DNA of 64,000 nucleotides from Sulfopaludibacter sp035606355. Its GTDB lineage: Bacteria > Acidobacteriota > Terriglobia > Bryobacterales > Bryobacteraceae. A program made the position numbers and the translations under genes. Under the pieces are notes generated by a model. It saw nothing but the letters and a program-made list of their open reading frames with translations. It searched no databases and was not told the origin of the DNA. The stretch spans positions 34,814 through 98,813 of the forward strand of contig DATNFO010000027.1 of assembly GCA_035606355.1 (NCBI GenBank), written 5' to 3'. Positions 43,025-53,571 of this stretch are shown here, in pieces (the first letter of the stretch is position 1; each line of letters opens with the position of its first letter).

Positions 43025-45490
43025 ATGCGGATCCAGTTCCAGTTCGCCCTGCTAATCGGCGCGTGCGCAGCCTGCGGATTCGCGGCGGGCGACGCCACCG
43101 TTGCGGGCAGGGTGGTGGACGAGACAGGCGCAGCGGTAGCCGGCGCCCGGGTGGAATTTCGAGGCGAGGGCAAGACGGTAGCGGCTTCGTCTGATCCCGC
43201 GGGAGATTTTAAGTTGGCCGTGGCTGCCGGCGTGTACGAAGTCCGCGCCGAGCGCCTCGGCTTCTACGCCTTCCACAATCCGGCGCTCGCGTTCGCCGAA
43301 GGCGCCAATCACCTCACCATTACTCTCAATCACGAGCAGGAGTTCCCGGAGCGGATCGACGTCAGCGCGTCGCCGGCCGCGGTGGATCCGCAGCAGACCG
43401 CGGGTCGAAAGGAACTCGACAACACGGAAGTGCAGGCAGTGCCTTACGCTGCGCCGGCAGATTACCGCAGCGCGCTGCCGCTCTTCGACGGGGTGGTGCA
43501 GGATAACACCGGCCGCCCTCACTTCAACGGCGGGGCGAGCAGCCAGACAACATACGTGCTCGACGGCTTCAACGTCGCCAATCCGGTGACCGGACTACTC
43601 GACGCGCGGGTGAACATCGACAGCATTCAGTCGCTGGATTTGCAGAGCACGCGATTTTCCGCAGGGAACGGCCGCGGGTCGGCGGGCGTGCTGGAGTTGA
43701 AGACCAAGATGGGGGACGACCGCTGGCGCTTCGGCGGAACTAACTTCATTCCGGGCGTGGCGACGGACGGCGGATGGCACATCAACAAGTGGACACCGCG
43801 GCTGGAATTCTCCGGCCCCATCGTTAAAGGGCGCGCATGGTTCCACAACGGAGCCGATTTGTTCTACAGCAATGACGTGATCCACGACCTGCCTACGCGC
43901 CCGAATCGCACGCACGGTACAACGTTCAGCGACCTCACGCGCTTCCAGGTCAACGTCACCCCCGGCAACATAATCACTGCGGGCGTGCTGCTAAATGTCG
44001 CCGATGCTACACGCAGCGGACTCAGCTTCCTGACGCCGGCGGAAGCGACGACGAATTCGCGGCAGATTCTGGTGATGAACTCGGTGCGCGACCAGCAGTA
44101 CTTTCAGGGCGGCGCTCTGCTGGAGGCCGGATTCGCCGATACGCGTGGCTTGCTCCGCAGCGAGCCGCAGGGCAGCGATATTTACGAGATCACTCCGTTC
44201 GGCAATCGCGGCAATTACTTCGAGAACCTGGACCGCCATTTCTACCGGCAGCAGGGTGTCGCGGGGGTATATCTCCCGCTGGCGCACTGGCATGGAACGC
44301 ATCTGGTCAAGATCGGCACGGATCTGGAACGCGAAGCGTTTCATCAGACGACGCTGCGGCACGATTATGAAGTGCTCGACGCGGAAAATGAAGTCGCGCG
44401 GTACGTGACGTTTGCGGGCAGTCCGTTTCAGAAGCGCAAGAACTTTGAGGCTGCGAATTACATTCAGGACCATTGGACGGTGAGGGACGGCCTGAACCTC
44501 GAATTCGGTCTGCGCGCCGAGTGGAATGAGATTGTGAGGATCGTGGAAATGGCTCCCCGCGTCGCGGCAGCATGGGCGCCGCGATTGCTGCGCGGGACAA
44601 AACTGTCGGCAGGTTGGGGCATTTACTACGACGCCATCAGTCTGGAGTTATTCACCAGGCAGCAGGGGCAGACCAGTTATGCGACGTTCTATCTTCCCGA
44701 TAACATCGTGCAAGGTCCAGTGCCTACTACATTTCAAATCGACGAACGATCGCTCAAGGCTCCTTACTATCGCAATGCAAGCTTTCAGATCGAACGTAAG
44801 TTGCCGTTCGACTTATATCTGAGCGCCGGATATGTGCGGCGCAGCGGACAGAACGGTTTCGCATTCAACCCGGTGTTACCGGCCGCAGGCATCGCGGACG
44901 CGCAAGGCTCCGTGTATGCGCTGCGGAATAACCGGACCGACCATTACGACGCCGTGGAAGCAAGCTTACATCGGACCTTCGCCGGGAAATACGAATGGTT
45001 TGCCGGGTATACCCGGTCGGCAGCGAAGACGAGTGCGGGCGTGGATTACAGCCTGGAGAATCCCGTGTTCGGTCCGCAGGCCCCGGGACGGGTCACGTGG
45101 GATGCTCCGGACCGCTTCCATATGTGGGGTTGGGCGCCGCTCCCCACGGCTCCGCATCGGTTGCAGTGGATTACTCGCAACACCACCTGGAGCTATCTCC
45201 TGGAGTACCGAACGGGATTTCCGTTCAGTGTAGTGAGCCAGCAGGGCGTACTCGCCGGAGCCCCGAACGCGCTCCGCTTACCGGATTACTTCAATTTGAA
45301 TCTTCAGGTAGAGCGGCAGTTTCGGGCGATTCACTACTTATGGGCGTGGCGTGGCGGATTCGATAACATCACAAACAGTCGCAATCCTAACTATGTCAAT
45401 AATGTAGCTGGAACACCCGACTTCCTGACGTACGGCCGGGGACAATCGCGCGCCTTTAGTGTACGACTGCGCTTCCTGGGGCGAAAATAA
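43025..45490 (+). CDS. TonB-dependent receptor-like protein with carboxypeptidase-regulatory domain, shorter type
   Basis: 821 residues. The start at 43025 is chosen because the signal peptide begins there (MRIQFQFALLIGACAACGFA); the frame stays open upstream only through the terminator. CarboxypepD_reg domain at about 25-105 (ATVAGRVVDETGAAVAGARV), plug with YVLDGFNVANPVTGLLDARV and the TRFSAGNGRGSAGVLELKTK stretch, then a beta-barrel with EHLNLEFGLRAEW-type strands (DGLNLEFGLRAEW) and a final RLRFLGRK. It is distinct from copies A and B and lacks their GQRPRNNNFTI block. The C-terminus is basic rather than aromatic, unusual for an outer-membrane barrel. Cargo unknown. Confidence 0.87.
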   Translation: MRIQFQFALLIGACAACGFAAGDATVAGRVVDETGAAVAGARVEFRGEGKTVAASSDPAGDFKLAVAAGVYEVRAERLGFYAFHNPALAFAEGANHLTITLNHEQEFPERIDVSASPAAVDPQQTAGRKELDNTEVQAVPYAAPADYRSALPLFDGVVQDNTGRPHFNGGASSQTTYVLDGFNVANPVTGLLDARVNIDSIQSLDLQSTRFSAGNGRGSAGVLELKTKMGDDRWRFGGTNFIPGVATDGGWHINKWTPRLEFSGPIVKGRAWFHNGADLFYSNDVIHDLPTRPNRTHGTTFSDLTRFQVNVTPGNIITAGVLLNVADATRSGLSFLTPAEATTNSRQILVMNSVRDQQYFQGGALLEAGFADTRGLLRSEPQGSDIYEITPFGNRGNYFENLDRHFYRQQGVAGVYLPLAHWHGTHLVKIGTDLEREAFHQTTLRHDYEVLDAENEVARYVTFAGSPFQKRKNFEAANYIQDHWTVRDGLNLEFGLRAEWNEIVRIVEMAPRVAAAWAPRLLRGTKLSAGWGIYYDAISLELFTRQQGQTSYATFYLPDNIVQGPVPTTFQIDERSLKAPYYRNASFQIERKLPFDLYLSAGYVRRSGQNGFAFNPVLPAAGIADAQGSVYALRNNRTDHYDAVEASLHRTFAGKYEWFAGYTRSAAKTSAGVDYSLENPVFGPQAPGRVTWDAPDRFHMWGWAPLPTAPHRLQWITRNTTWSYLLEYRTGFPFSVVSQQGVLAGAPNALRLPDYFNLNLQVERQFRAIHYLWAWRGGFDNITNSRNPNYVNNVAGTPDFLTYGRGQSRAFSVRLRFLGRK

Positions 45491-45571
45491 GGTGCCGGAG
45501 AAAACAACTTAGTAAGTACGGTCCGCCAGTTACCGCGGGTTGCCGGGCGATAATGAGGCTAGGAGGTCACG

Positions 45572-46270
45572 ATGAGAGGACTAGCTCTAGCGGCCAGTGT
45601 ATTGATTGCTTCCGGAGTTTGGGCGGCCGATGCACCGAAGGCCGATGAACGTCTTCGAGACGCCGCCGCGGTTTTGGATGAAGTCATGTCCGCACCGGAC
45701 AAAGGAATTCCCCAGGACTTACTCGCGAAAGCAGAATGCGTCATTGTTATTCCAAGCATGAAGAAGGCCGCCTTCGTAGTGGGCGGTGAGTACGGGCGCG
45801 GGTTCGTCGAGTGCAGGAACCCGGGCGGAACAGGCTGGGGCTCTCCGGCTGCAATGAAGCTGGAAGGCGGCAGTGTCGGATTCCAGATCGGCGGGTCCGA
45901 TACCGATTTGATTCTGCTGGTGATGAATAAACGCGGCATGCAGAAGTTAGACAGCGACAAAATCACGCTCGGGGCGGATGCGTCGGTAGCCGCGGGACCG
46001 GTGGGCCGTACGGCGGCCGCCAATACAGACCTGAAGATGTCGGCCGAGATGCTCGCATGGTCACGGTCTAAGGGTGTCTTCGCCGGTATCTCGCTCAACG
46101 GCGCATCGCTGCGGCCGGACAAGAGCCGCAACGAAGAACTGTACGGGCACAAGATGAGCACGCGTGAGATCCTGATGAGCAACTCAGCTCCTCCGGCTGC
46201 CGCGCGGCCTTTAATCGCAGCACTTGATAAGTATTCGAGTTCGAGCAGCGCCGATCGATCGGCGCATTAA
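45572..46270 (+). CDS. SYLF/Ysc84-domain lipid-binding protein
   Basis: 232 residues with signal peptide MRGLALAASVLIASGVWA. SYLF domain: AAAVLDEVMSAPDKGIPQDL, AECVIVIPSMKKAAFVVGGE, YGRGFVECRNPGGTGWGSPA, then GFQIGGSDTDLILLVMNKRG and FAGISLNGASLRPDKSRNEE. Eukaryotic and some bacterial members bind phosphoinositides or other lipids; periplasmic bacterial ones are uncharacterised. A strong Shine-Dalgarno AGGAGGT (45561-45567) lies 4 bases before the ATG. It stands alone, with a palindrome island directly downstream. Confidence 0.92.
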   Translation: MRGLALAASVLIASGVWAADAPKADERLRDAAAVLDEVMSAPDKGIPQDLLAKAECVIVIPSMKKAAFVVGGEYGRGFVECRNPGGTGWGSPAAMKLEGGSVGFQIGGSDTDLILLVMNKRGMQKLDSDKITLGADASVAAGPVGRTAAANTDLKMSAEMLAWSRSKGVFAGISLNGASLRPDKSRNEELYGHKMSTREILMSNSAPPAAARPLIAALDKYSSSSSADRSAH

Positions 46271-46286
46271 CGGAAACAGCGCACGG

Positions 46287-46390
46287 GTGGGGCAGGTTGG
46301 CCGGGCGGGTCAAGCCGTCGCGGGATCAATCCTGCCCCACAGCAGACGTGCCGACAGGAATCCTTCCTGTCGGGTCGCGCGAAGCGCGAC
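46287..46390. repeat. Palindrome island with three perfect stems
   Basis: In the 187-bp gap after the SYLF gene: GTGGGGCAGG (46287-46296) pairs with CCTGCCCCAC (46331-46340); CCGACAGGAA-TCC-TTCCTGTCGG (46351-46373) is a perfect 10-bp hairpin with a TCC loop; and GTCGCGC-GAA-GCGCGAC (46374-46390) abuts it. Same style as the islands at 33.3 and 58.3 kb; the CGACAGGAA arm reappears unpaired at 58324-58332. It may also end the SYLF transcript. Confidence 0.8.
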
Positions 46391-46457
46391 TGGTGCTGGT
46401 ATGCGGCCGAACAATTCCGACTTCCGCAAATTTCCATCCCCGCGATACGATAGCTGA

Positions 46458-47213
46458 ATGGTGGAGCAACTGGCCGGGCGCCCTTTTGCATTTTATCCGC
46501 CCATTCACAATCTCGAACACAACGAATGGCAGTTGCGCAAGGCCACGTGGTCGGAGTTGGTCGCAGTGGAGCGCCGCACCGGGCAGGAGTTGACCGTCCC
46601 CCGCAGGTTTGTCGCGGAGGTGTCCGACACCGGCGACGCTTTCGTGATCGTTGGCCTGGTGCGGGAACTGGAATTTCGAGATGGCGCGGTGTGGCCGCAT
46701 CGCCGCCGCGTCATCGAAATGCCCGTGGCGGTGGGCGGGAATCCCGGACTGGCGCCGGTGACTGTGCGTTCCTCGCCTGCTCCGGTGGTCGCCATCAGCC
46801 TGGAGTCGCCGCGCGACAGCCGGTACGTGAAAGTTGTAGGCGCCGGGTTGTTGCTCGCGCTGGCCGCCTGCCTTCACGTCACAGCTCTCAACCTGATGCA
46901 CACCGGCGTGGGCCGTCAGCGTGCGACGCTCGTGAGCGACCACTCGTATCTGGATCTGAATGGCGCGGATCGATACCAGGATGTAGTGGCCAAGCTCGGC
47001 GAGCCGGCCGCCGATCAGTGGACTCCCGCATCCGCCGGGCTTCGATATCGCGCCTTATCCTATCCAGTCCGGCATTTCACGGCAATTCTGCTGGGTACGG
47101 AGCGCGATACTGCGGCATACATCGGGTCTATGGACAGCGCGGGGCAGGTAATTCATTCCGTGCCGTTGGCGGCGGGCGGGACGACGTATCCGCTGCTGCG
47201 GAACTTCCGTTAG
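46458..47213 (+). CDS. Conserved-type hypothetical protein with one central membrane helix
   Basis: 251 residues, not recognised as a named family. Residues 1-120 are soluble and polar (WQLRKATWSELVAVERRTGQ, FRDGAVWPHRRRVIEMPV). A single helix at about 125-147 (KVVGAGLLLALAACLHVTAL) follows. Then about 100 residues with the pattern LNGADRYQDVVAKLGEPAAD, LRYRALSYPVRHFTAILLG and TAAYIGSMDSAGQVIHSV. This last part resembles the BamE/SmpA layout (a 'dVvakLGeP' turn, then three strands), which I offer only as a fold guess. With no signal peptide, the N-terminal part is probably cytoplasmic and the C-terminal part periplasmic. Located between the SYLF gene and cstA, 63 bp before the latter. Confidence 0.65.
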   Translation: MVEQLAGRPFAFYPPIHNLEHNEWQLRKATWSELVAVERRTGQELTVPRRFVAEVSDTGDAFVIVGLVRELEFRDGAVWPHRRRVIEMPVAVGGNPGLAPVTVRSSPAPVVAISLESPRDSRYVKVVGAGLLLALAACLHVTALNLMHTGVGRQRATLVSDHSYLDLNGADRYQDVVAKLGEPAADQWTPASAGLRYRALSYPVRHFTAILLGTERDTAAYIGSMDSAGQVIHSVPLAAGGTTYPLLRNFR

Positions 47214-47276
47214 GAAAAGCGGCCGCCTGAGCGCCGTTTTTCCGGCGAGCTTGCCACCATTTAGTAGACTCGATAC

Positions 47277-49312
<2,036 letters not shown>

Positions 49313-49316
<4 letters not shown>

Positions 49317-49489
49317 GGCGGGTCAGGGAAGGGATGAAGCTGCTGATGGCGATATTGCGCGAACTCGGCGACGAGAACGCGTACCGGCGGCACTTGGCCT
49401 GGCATAACCGCGAACACTCCGCCGAGGAGTGGCGCAGCTTTTCCGAGGAGAGACTGCGAGCCCGGTATTCGCGTGCGAAGTGCTGCTAG
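49313..49489 (+). CDS. ybdD: YbdD-like small protein, CstA partner
   Basis: 58 residues, start ATG at 49313 overlapping the cstA stop. MRRVREGMKLLMAILRELGD is amphipathic, followed by ENAYRRHLAWHNREH, EEWRSFSEERLRARYS and a terminal AKCC. The family pattern (DYxxYxxHxxxxHP ... sxeEFFreRqxaRY ... CC) fits, including the final Cys-Cys. In E. coli the homologue is required for or assists the transporter encoded in front. Its stop abuts the stop of the convergent fabH. Confidence 0.82.
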
Positions 49490-50482
49490 CTAGTACGCCC
49501 AGCGCCAGAGGCTCGCGCCTACGGTGAAGCCGGCGCCTACAGCGGCGTACAGCACTAAGTCTCCTTTTTTGAGGCGGCCTTGCTCGATGGCGTCGCGTGT
49601 GGCTAGAGGAATCGTACCCGCGGTCGTGTTGCCGTAACGGTCGATGTTGATCATCACCCGGCTCTCCGGCACGCCAAGCCGTTCGGCAGCGGCGTTGATG
49701 ATGCGCAGATTCGCCTGGTGCGGAATCATGATCGACACGTCGTCCCCGGAGAGGTTGTTGCGCTGCAGCAGGTCGCGGCACACTTCGAACATTTTGCGCA
49801 CGGCGTACTTGAAAACCTGCTGACCTTCCTGGTGGACGTAGTGCAGGCGCTTGTCGATGGTATCGTGCGTAGCGGGCATGCGGCTGCCGCCGGCGGGCAT
49901 CTTGAGAAAGTCGCCGCCGGAGCCGTCCACTTCGCCGAGAAAATCGATGAATCCGAAATCTTCGTCCGCTCCGGCCGGCTCTATGAGCACAGCGCCCGCG
50001 CCGTCGCCGAAGAGAACGCAGGTGGCGCGATCGGTGTAATCGATGATGCGGCTCATGGTGTCCGCGCCGATCACCAGGATCTTTTTGTGGGTCCCGGCCA
50101 TTACCAGGTGCGCTCCGGTAGTGCTGCCGTAGACGAAACTGGAGCAGGCCGCGATGAGATCGAAGCCCCACGCGCCTTTCGCGCCTAAGCCGTGCTGCAC
50201 CAGGCACGCAGTGGAGGGAAACATCATGTCCGGCGTGACCGTGCAAACAATAATGGCATCGATTTCCTTGGCCTCGATGCCGCGCTGCGCCAAGGCGCAT
50301 TTCGCCGCCTGAATGGCCATGTCGGAAGTCGCCATATCGGGAGCGGCGATGTGCCGCTCGCGGATGCCGGTGCGTTCGACGATCCATTGATCGTTCGTGT
50401 CCACCATCTTTTCGAGCTCCTGGTTGGTCAATACTCGAGGCGGCACATAGCAGCCCAGCGCGGTGATTTTGGCCTTTGGCAA
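49490..50482 (-). CDS. fabH: 3-oxoacyl-ACP synthase III
   Basis: Starts fatty-acid synthesis by condensing acyl-CoA with malonyl-ACP; 330 residues. Catalytic triad visible: Cys in FDLIAACSSFVYGSTTGA, His in IMIPHQANLRIINAAAE, and Asn in INIDRYGNTTAGTIPLA. N-terminal KITALGCYVPPRVLTNQELE and TNDQWIVERTGIRERHIA are standard, and the closing GAGFTVGASLWRW is typical. It stands alone rather than in a fab cluster; no second KAS III or acyl carrier protein is in the window. Confidence 0.96.
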   Translation of the reverse strand: MPKAKITALGCYVPPRVLTNQELEKMVDTNDQWIVERTGIRERHIAAPDMATSDMAIQAAKCALAQRGIEAKEIDAIIVCTVTPDMMFPSTACLVQHGLGAKGAWGFDLIAACSSFVYGSTTGAHLVMAGTHKKILVIGADTMSRIIDYTDRATCVLFGDGAGAVLIEPAGADEDFGFIDFLGEVDGSGGDFLKMPAGGSRMPATHDTIDKRLHYVHQEGQQVFKYAVRKMFEVCRDLLQRNNLSGDDVSIMIPHQANLRIINAAAERLGVPESRVMINIDRYGNTTAGTIPLATRDAIEQGRLKKGDLVLYAAVGAGFTVGASLWRWAY

Positions 50483-50596
50483 AGTTTTTCCTTTAAAGGT
50501 TCAGAGTAACCCATCGCGGTGTCTGAAATCCAAGCGCTTTCGGTGATTTGGAAGGGGCTGGCGCGCGCCGGCGGCTCGCGAGTTACCCTGTAAGGG

Positions 50597-51334
50597 ATGC
50601 AGGATGGCGAGGGTCTGCTCGACACTCAGGGATTGCAGAGTTCGCTCTTCTTCGAAACCCCGGAGGAGATCTACGCGCGTGTTTTCCGCACGCTGAAGCC
50701 GCGCACTCCGATGCCTGAATTGCGCATCGAGTTCTGCCGGTTCGCCAATGTGGATAGCCACATCCGCCTGGAGAACGGCAGGCTGCACGTGCGCATGTCA
50801 GACCTGCTGGAGGGCGCGCCTGCTCCCGTGATGGAAGCGCTCGCGCACATCCTTCTCGGGAAGCTCTATCGAAAACCGGCGCCGCGCGCCTTCACGCATC
50901 GCTACCGGCTGTACCTCAATCGCAAGGACGTCCGCCGCCAGGCGCATCTGGTGCGGCAGATCCGCGGGCGCAAGTTCATCTCAGGGCCGCAGGGCGAGTG
51001 TCACAACCTGGAAGAGGTTTTCGAGGGTTTGAATGCGCGGTTTTTCGACGGAATGATGGCTAGGCCGCAGTTGGGGTGGAGCCGTCAGGCATCGCGCGGC
51101 CTGTTGGGACATTTCGATCCGGCACACAACGCGATCATCATCAGCCGGATATTCGATCGGGCTGAAGTGCCGGCTCTCGCGCTGGAGTATGTGATGTTTC
51201 ACGAAATGCTCCACCTGCGCTATCCGGTGGAGCATAGCGGAACGCGGCGCTGCGTGCACACGCGTGAATTTCGGGAAGCGGAAAAGAAATTCCCGAAATT
51301 CAAAGAGGCCAAAGAAATATTAAAGCGGCTATAG
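50597..51334 (+). CDS. SprT-like/M48-type zinc metallopeptidase
   Basis: 245 residues, cytoplasmic (no signal). The zinc site is clear: YVMFHEMLHLRYPVEHSG has HExxH, and RRCVHTREFREAEKKFP provides a likely third His. The preceding strand PQLGWSRQASRGLLGHFDPA with HNAIIISRIFDRAEVP is typical of SprT-like and YgjP-like proteases. The N-terminal half (FRTLKPRTPMPELRIEFCRF, LLEGAPAPVMEALAHILLGK) is less conserved and also mentions a helix before the catalytic part. Substrate unknown. It stands alone, divergent from fabH over 114 bp and convergent with the hypothetical gene at 51364. Confidence 0.82.
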   Translation: MQDGEGLLDTQGLQSSLFFETPEEIYARVFRTLKPRTPMPELRIEFCRFANVDSHIRLENGRLHVRMSDLLEGAPAPVMEALAHILLGKLYRKPAPRAFTHRYRLYLNRKDVRRQAHLVRQIRGRKFISGPQGECHNLEEVFEGLNARFFDGMMARPQLGWSRQASRGLLGHFDPAHNAIIISRIFDRAEVPALALEYVMFHEMLHLRYPVEHSGTRRCVHTREFREAEKKFPKFKEAKEILKRL

Positions 51335-51363
51335 CGGACGAGGGATTTCGGGCGCCGGGGGGA

Positions 51364-51897
51364 TTATGCGCCGAGCATGGCCTGCGCCGGAACGAGCGAG
51401 CGCAGTTCAAGCCGCATCAGATCGAAGATCTTGACGACGCTGGTCACATCCACGCCGCAAACGCCCCAGCGATAGAGCAACAGCCTGCATTGAATGGCGG
51501 CGATGCCGGCCGCAAACAGCAACTGGTTGCGGAGGAGCGCCGAAGCCAGATCCGGGCGGTCATGCTTGGACTGCATCATCACCAGTTTAATGGCGGCGCA
51601 GACGCGCGCAAAATCGGTATTCAGGCAGCGCAAATATCCGCGGAAAATCTGGCATCGCTGAGTCCGTAGTTTCGTCGCCATGCCGGGTGTAAAGCCGGGC
51701 TGCGACCGCAGAAACTCCAAATCGCCGCCGTCCAGAAGGCGCATCATAGGACGATAGCGTTCAATCGACAGTTCGTCGATCCATTCCGCCGTAACCGGTA
51801 AGTTGCGGCTGGACATAGCCTTCTGACGGACGAGCAGCACGACTGCCGCCATCAGGATCAGGCCCGCTACACTCGAAAATGCTATCCACATTTGCAT
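51364..51897 (-). CDS. Hypothetical membrane-anchored protein
   Basis: 177 residues, not recognised. An N-terminal helix (IAFSSVAGLILMAAVVLLV) anchors it, followed by a helical cytoplasmic domain: WIDELSIERYRPMMRLLDGG, LRTQRCQIFRGYLRCLNTDF and ARVCAAIKLVMMQSKHD. Several Cys and the pattern 'FRxYLRxLxxDFxR' suggest a compact helical bundle. It is the last gene of a possible leftward group with the 7-helix protein and the CGPC peptide (99-bp gap to the former, in which I see no clear signal). Confidence 0.68.
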   Translation of the reverse strand: MQMWIAFSSVAGLILMAAVVLLVRQKAMSSRNLPVTAEWIDELSIERYRPMMRLLDGGDLEFLRSQPGFTPGMATKLRTQRCQIFRGYLRCLNTDFARVCAAIKLVMMQSKHDRPDLASALLRNQLLFAAGIAAIQCRLLLYRWGVCGVDVTSVVKIFDLMRLELRSLVPAQAMLGA

Positions 51898-51996
51898 GTT
51901 ACGTAAGTATCCCCACCTGCAAGAGTACGCGGTGTACAGGAGAATTGCAATCTTAGGAAAGTAATATTGGTACTGATTAACGAAGGATATTAAACC

Positions 51997-52761
51997 TTAT
52001 TTTCGAGCGGCTCTTAACAGGGTGGTGTTTAAGGCTTCCAACTGAAGGAGCGCGCGCTTCTCGTACTCGGGGCTGAAGGTCGGCAGGCTGGCGCGAACTT
52101 CCTCACCCTTGAGGTTGAAGACAAAGATGAACCAGGCAAACATGCAGAGTGCCGATACTACGGATAGCAGAAAGTTAGCCTGGTCATTCATCTGCTTGCC
52201 GAAGACGCTACGCACGAGGAATACGAGGAAAATACTGAAGAAATACACGGTGTAGATGGCTAGGTGGCCAAGGAGATTGCGTGCCATCGGTACGGGATAA
52301 CGACTCAAGAACACCAACAGCAACAGCAGGAAAACAGCTACCCCCAATGTGATACCCCGTTCGGCTCCCAGGTACCAAGCCATGGTGGATCCCTGGATAC
52401 TGTGAGGGTCGTTCAGATACTTGGTCGCCAGCGAGATGAGAACCGAAGCGCTGATTCCACCGTACATCGCCCACCGTCCGAACGTGCTTACGCCTTTGTG
52501 TTTCTTAAATATAAGAGAGGATATCTCCTGGGCCACAAATATGAAAAACGCCCAGAACACCGGCTCGGTCGCAATCCAAAACCGAAAATAGTTAGCAGAG
52601 GTAACCTCCATCCGCATCGGAATCAGAGTGTCTGGAATTCGAAAGAGAAGATAAAGGAAGAAAACTGCGTATTTCCTGAAGAGACCTGTTTTGAGGAGTT
52701 TAAGAGCTACTAACGCAGATCCGGCAATGGACAGAATCTGGATCAGCGTGGCGGCCGGCAT
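51997..52761 (-). CDS. Hypothetical seven-helix membrane protein
   Basis: 254 residues, no named family recognised. Seven helices can be drawn: LIQILSIAGSALVALKLL, YAVFFLYLLFRIPDTLI, FRFWIATEPVFWAFFIFVA, WAMYGGISASVLISLA, GITLGVAVFLLLLLVFLS, LAIYTVYFFSIFLVFLV and FLLSVVSALCMFAWFIFVF, then a charged cytoplasmic tail (EYEKRALLQLEALNTTLL). Codon use is more AT-rich than in surrounding genes. It lies 66 bp downstream of the secreted CGPC peptide gene on the same strand. A sensor or transporter role is possible, but nothing in the sequence proves either. Confidence 0.68.
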   Translation of the reverse strand: MPAATLIQILSIAGSALVALKLLKTGLFRKYAVFFLYLLFRIPDTLIPMRMEVTSANYFRFWIATEPVFWAFFIFVAQEISSLIFKKHKGVSTFGRWAMYGGISASVLISLATKYLNDPHSIQGSTMAWYLGAERGITLGVAVFLLLLLVFLSRYPVPMARNLLGHLAIYTVYFFSIFLVFLVRSVFGKQMNDQANFLLSVVSALCMFAWFIFVFNLKGEEVRASLPTFSPEYEKRALLQLEALNTTLLRAARK

Positions 52762-52827
52762 CGAAAAAGCTCCCGGGCTAATTGTAACACCGGCCGCTCC
52801 TAAAAAATCGATTAAACGCTATAAAAC

Positions 52828-52941
52828 TTATCGCACGAAGGGGCAGGGGCCGCAACCAGGGATCGGCGCGTCCTTCTGCGTGGTGCGGGCGGTGGCCAGC
52901 ATCGAGAGAGCAACGAGGGTGAAGAGCACGAGTTTTTTCAT
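52828..52941 (-). CDS. Micro-gene for a secreted CGPC peptide
   Basis: 37 residues read leftward from the ATG at 52941: MKKLVLFTLVALSMLATA is a textbook signal peptide, then RTTQKDAPIPGCGPCPFVR and stop TAA. The predicted mature peptide is about 19 residues and contains CGPC, the active-site sequence of thioredoxins, in an isolated context. AAGGAAAGGA lies about 13-20 bases upstream as a loose Shine-Dalgarno. Too short for most gene callers. The Lys-rich start, hydrophobic core and Ala-x-Ala cleavage site argue against chance. Function unknown: redox, metal binding or signalling are all open. Confidence 0.6.
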   Translation of the reverse strand: MKKLVLFTLVALSMLATARTTQKDAPIPGCGPCPFVR

Positions 52942-53178
52942 GGGTGTTTACTATCCTTTCCTTACTTTAATAACGTCAGTAAGCTTAGTACTATACTAGA
53001 CGTGACTGTACCCGCATAAGGTGTTTCACCCAATTATTTTCCGAATATGGAACGTTATCGCTCAAAGGTCCTACCGCCGTCCGTGGTTATAGGGTCGTAC
53101 TAGGGGGCCTAATACGTTGTAGAATCGATATCGAGTGGGCTGCGGCTGTTCGACACATTGCGGCCCGGAAGGAGTGCT

Positions 53179-53571
53179 GTGTCCGAGATCTGGCGTAAAG
53201 TCTTGGATCAGATCTCCACACAATTCGGAAAACTGGTTTTCCTCTCCTCGCTCCTGAATGCGGAGACGGGACGCTACTCTCACTCTATGTTGTTGAATTA
53301 TATGGGTGCTGAGGAGGTGGACCGCACCATCCGGCAAAGTCATCACCAGATTTTTCAGCGGTGGCTGGGGTTCAGCCTGATGGAACAGAAGGCGGATTTG
53401 GACGACTACCTGGCCGAGAGCCGCGGACCGCGATACGCCCTACCCTACCGCAAAGTCGTGCCGCCGAACGCGCGCGACGTCGAACGTCAGCTATACCTTA
53501 CCGACTTAGAGACCCTGCTGGAACTGCTGCGCTTTGAACCCGGGAGCGCTTTCGCGACTCCAGAATCATAG
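53179..53571 (+). CDS. Hypothetical small soluble protein
   Basis: 130 residues, not recognised. The start is the GTG at 53179, 4 bases after AAGGAG (53169-53174); a TTG at 53158 is in frame but contains that site. The protein is helical: VSEIWRKVLDQISTQFGKLV, FLSSLLNAETGRYSHSML, EEVDRTIRQSHHQIFQRWLG, then DLETLLELLRFEP near the end. Its last 74 bp overlap, tail to tail, the XRE-type regulator gene. The 237-bp gap before it (52942-53178) shows no other gene. Confidence 0.65.
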   Translation: MSEIWRKVLDQISTQFGKLVFLSSLLNAETGRYSHSMLLNYMGAEEVDRTIRQSHHQIFQRWLGFSLMEQKADLDDYLAESRGPRYALPYRKVVPPNARDVERQLYLTDLETLLELLRFEPGSAFATPES

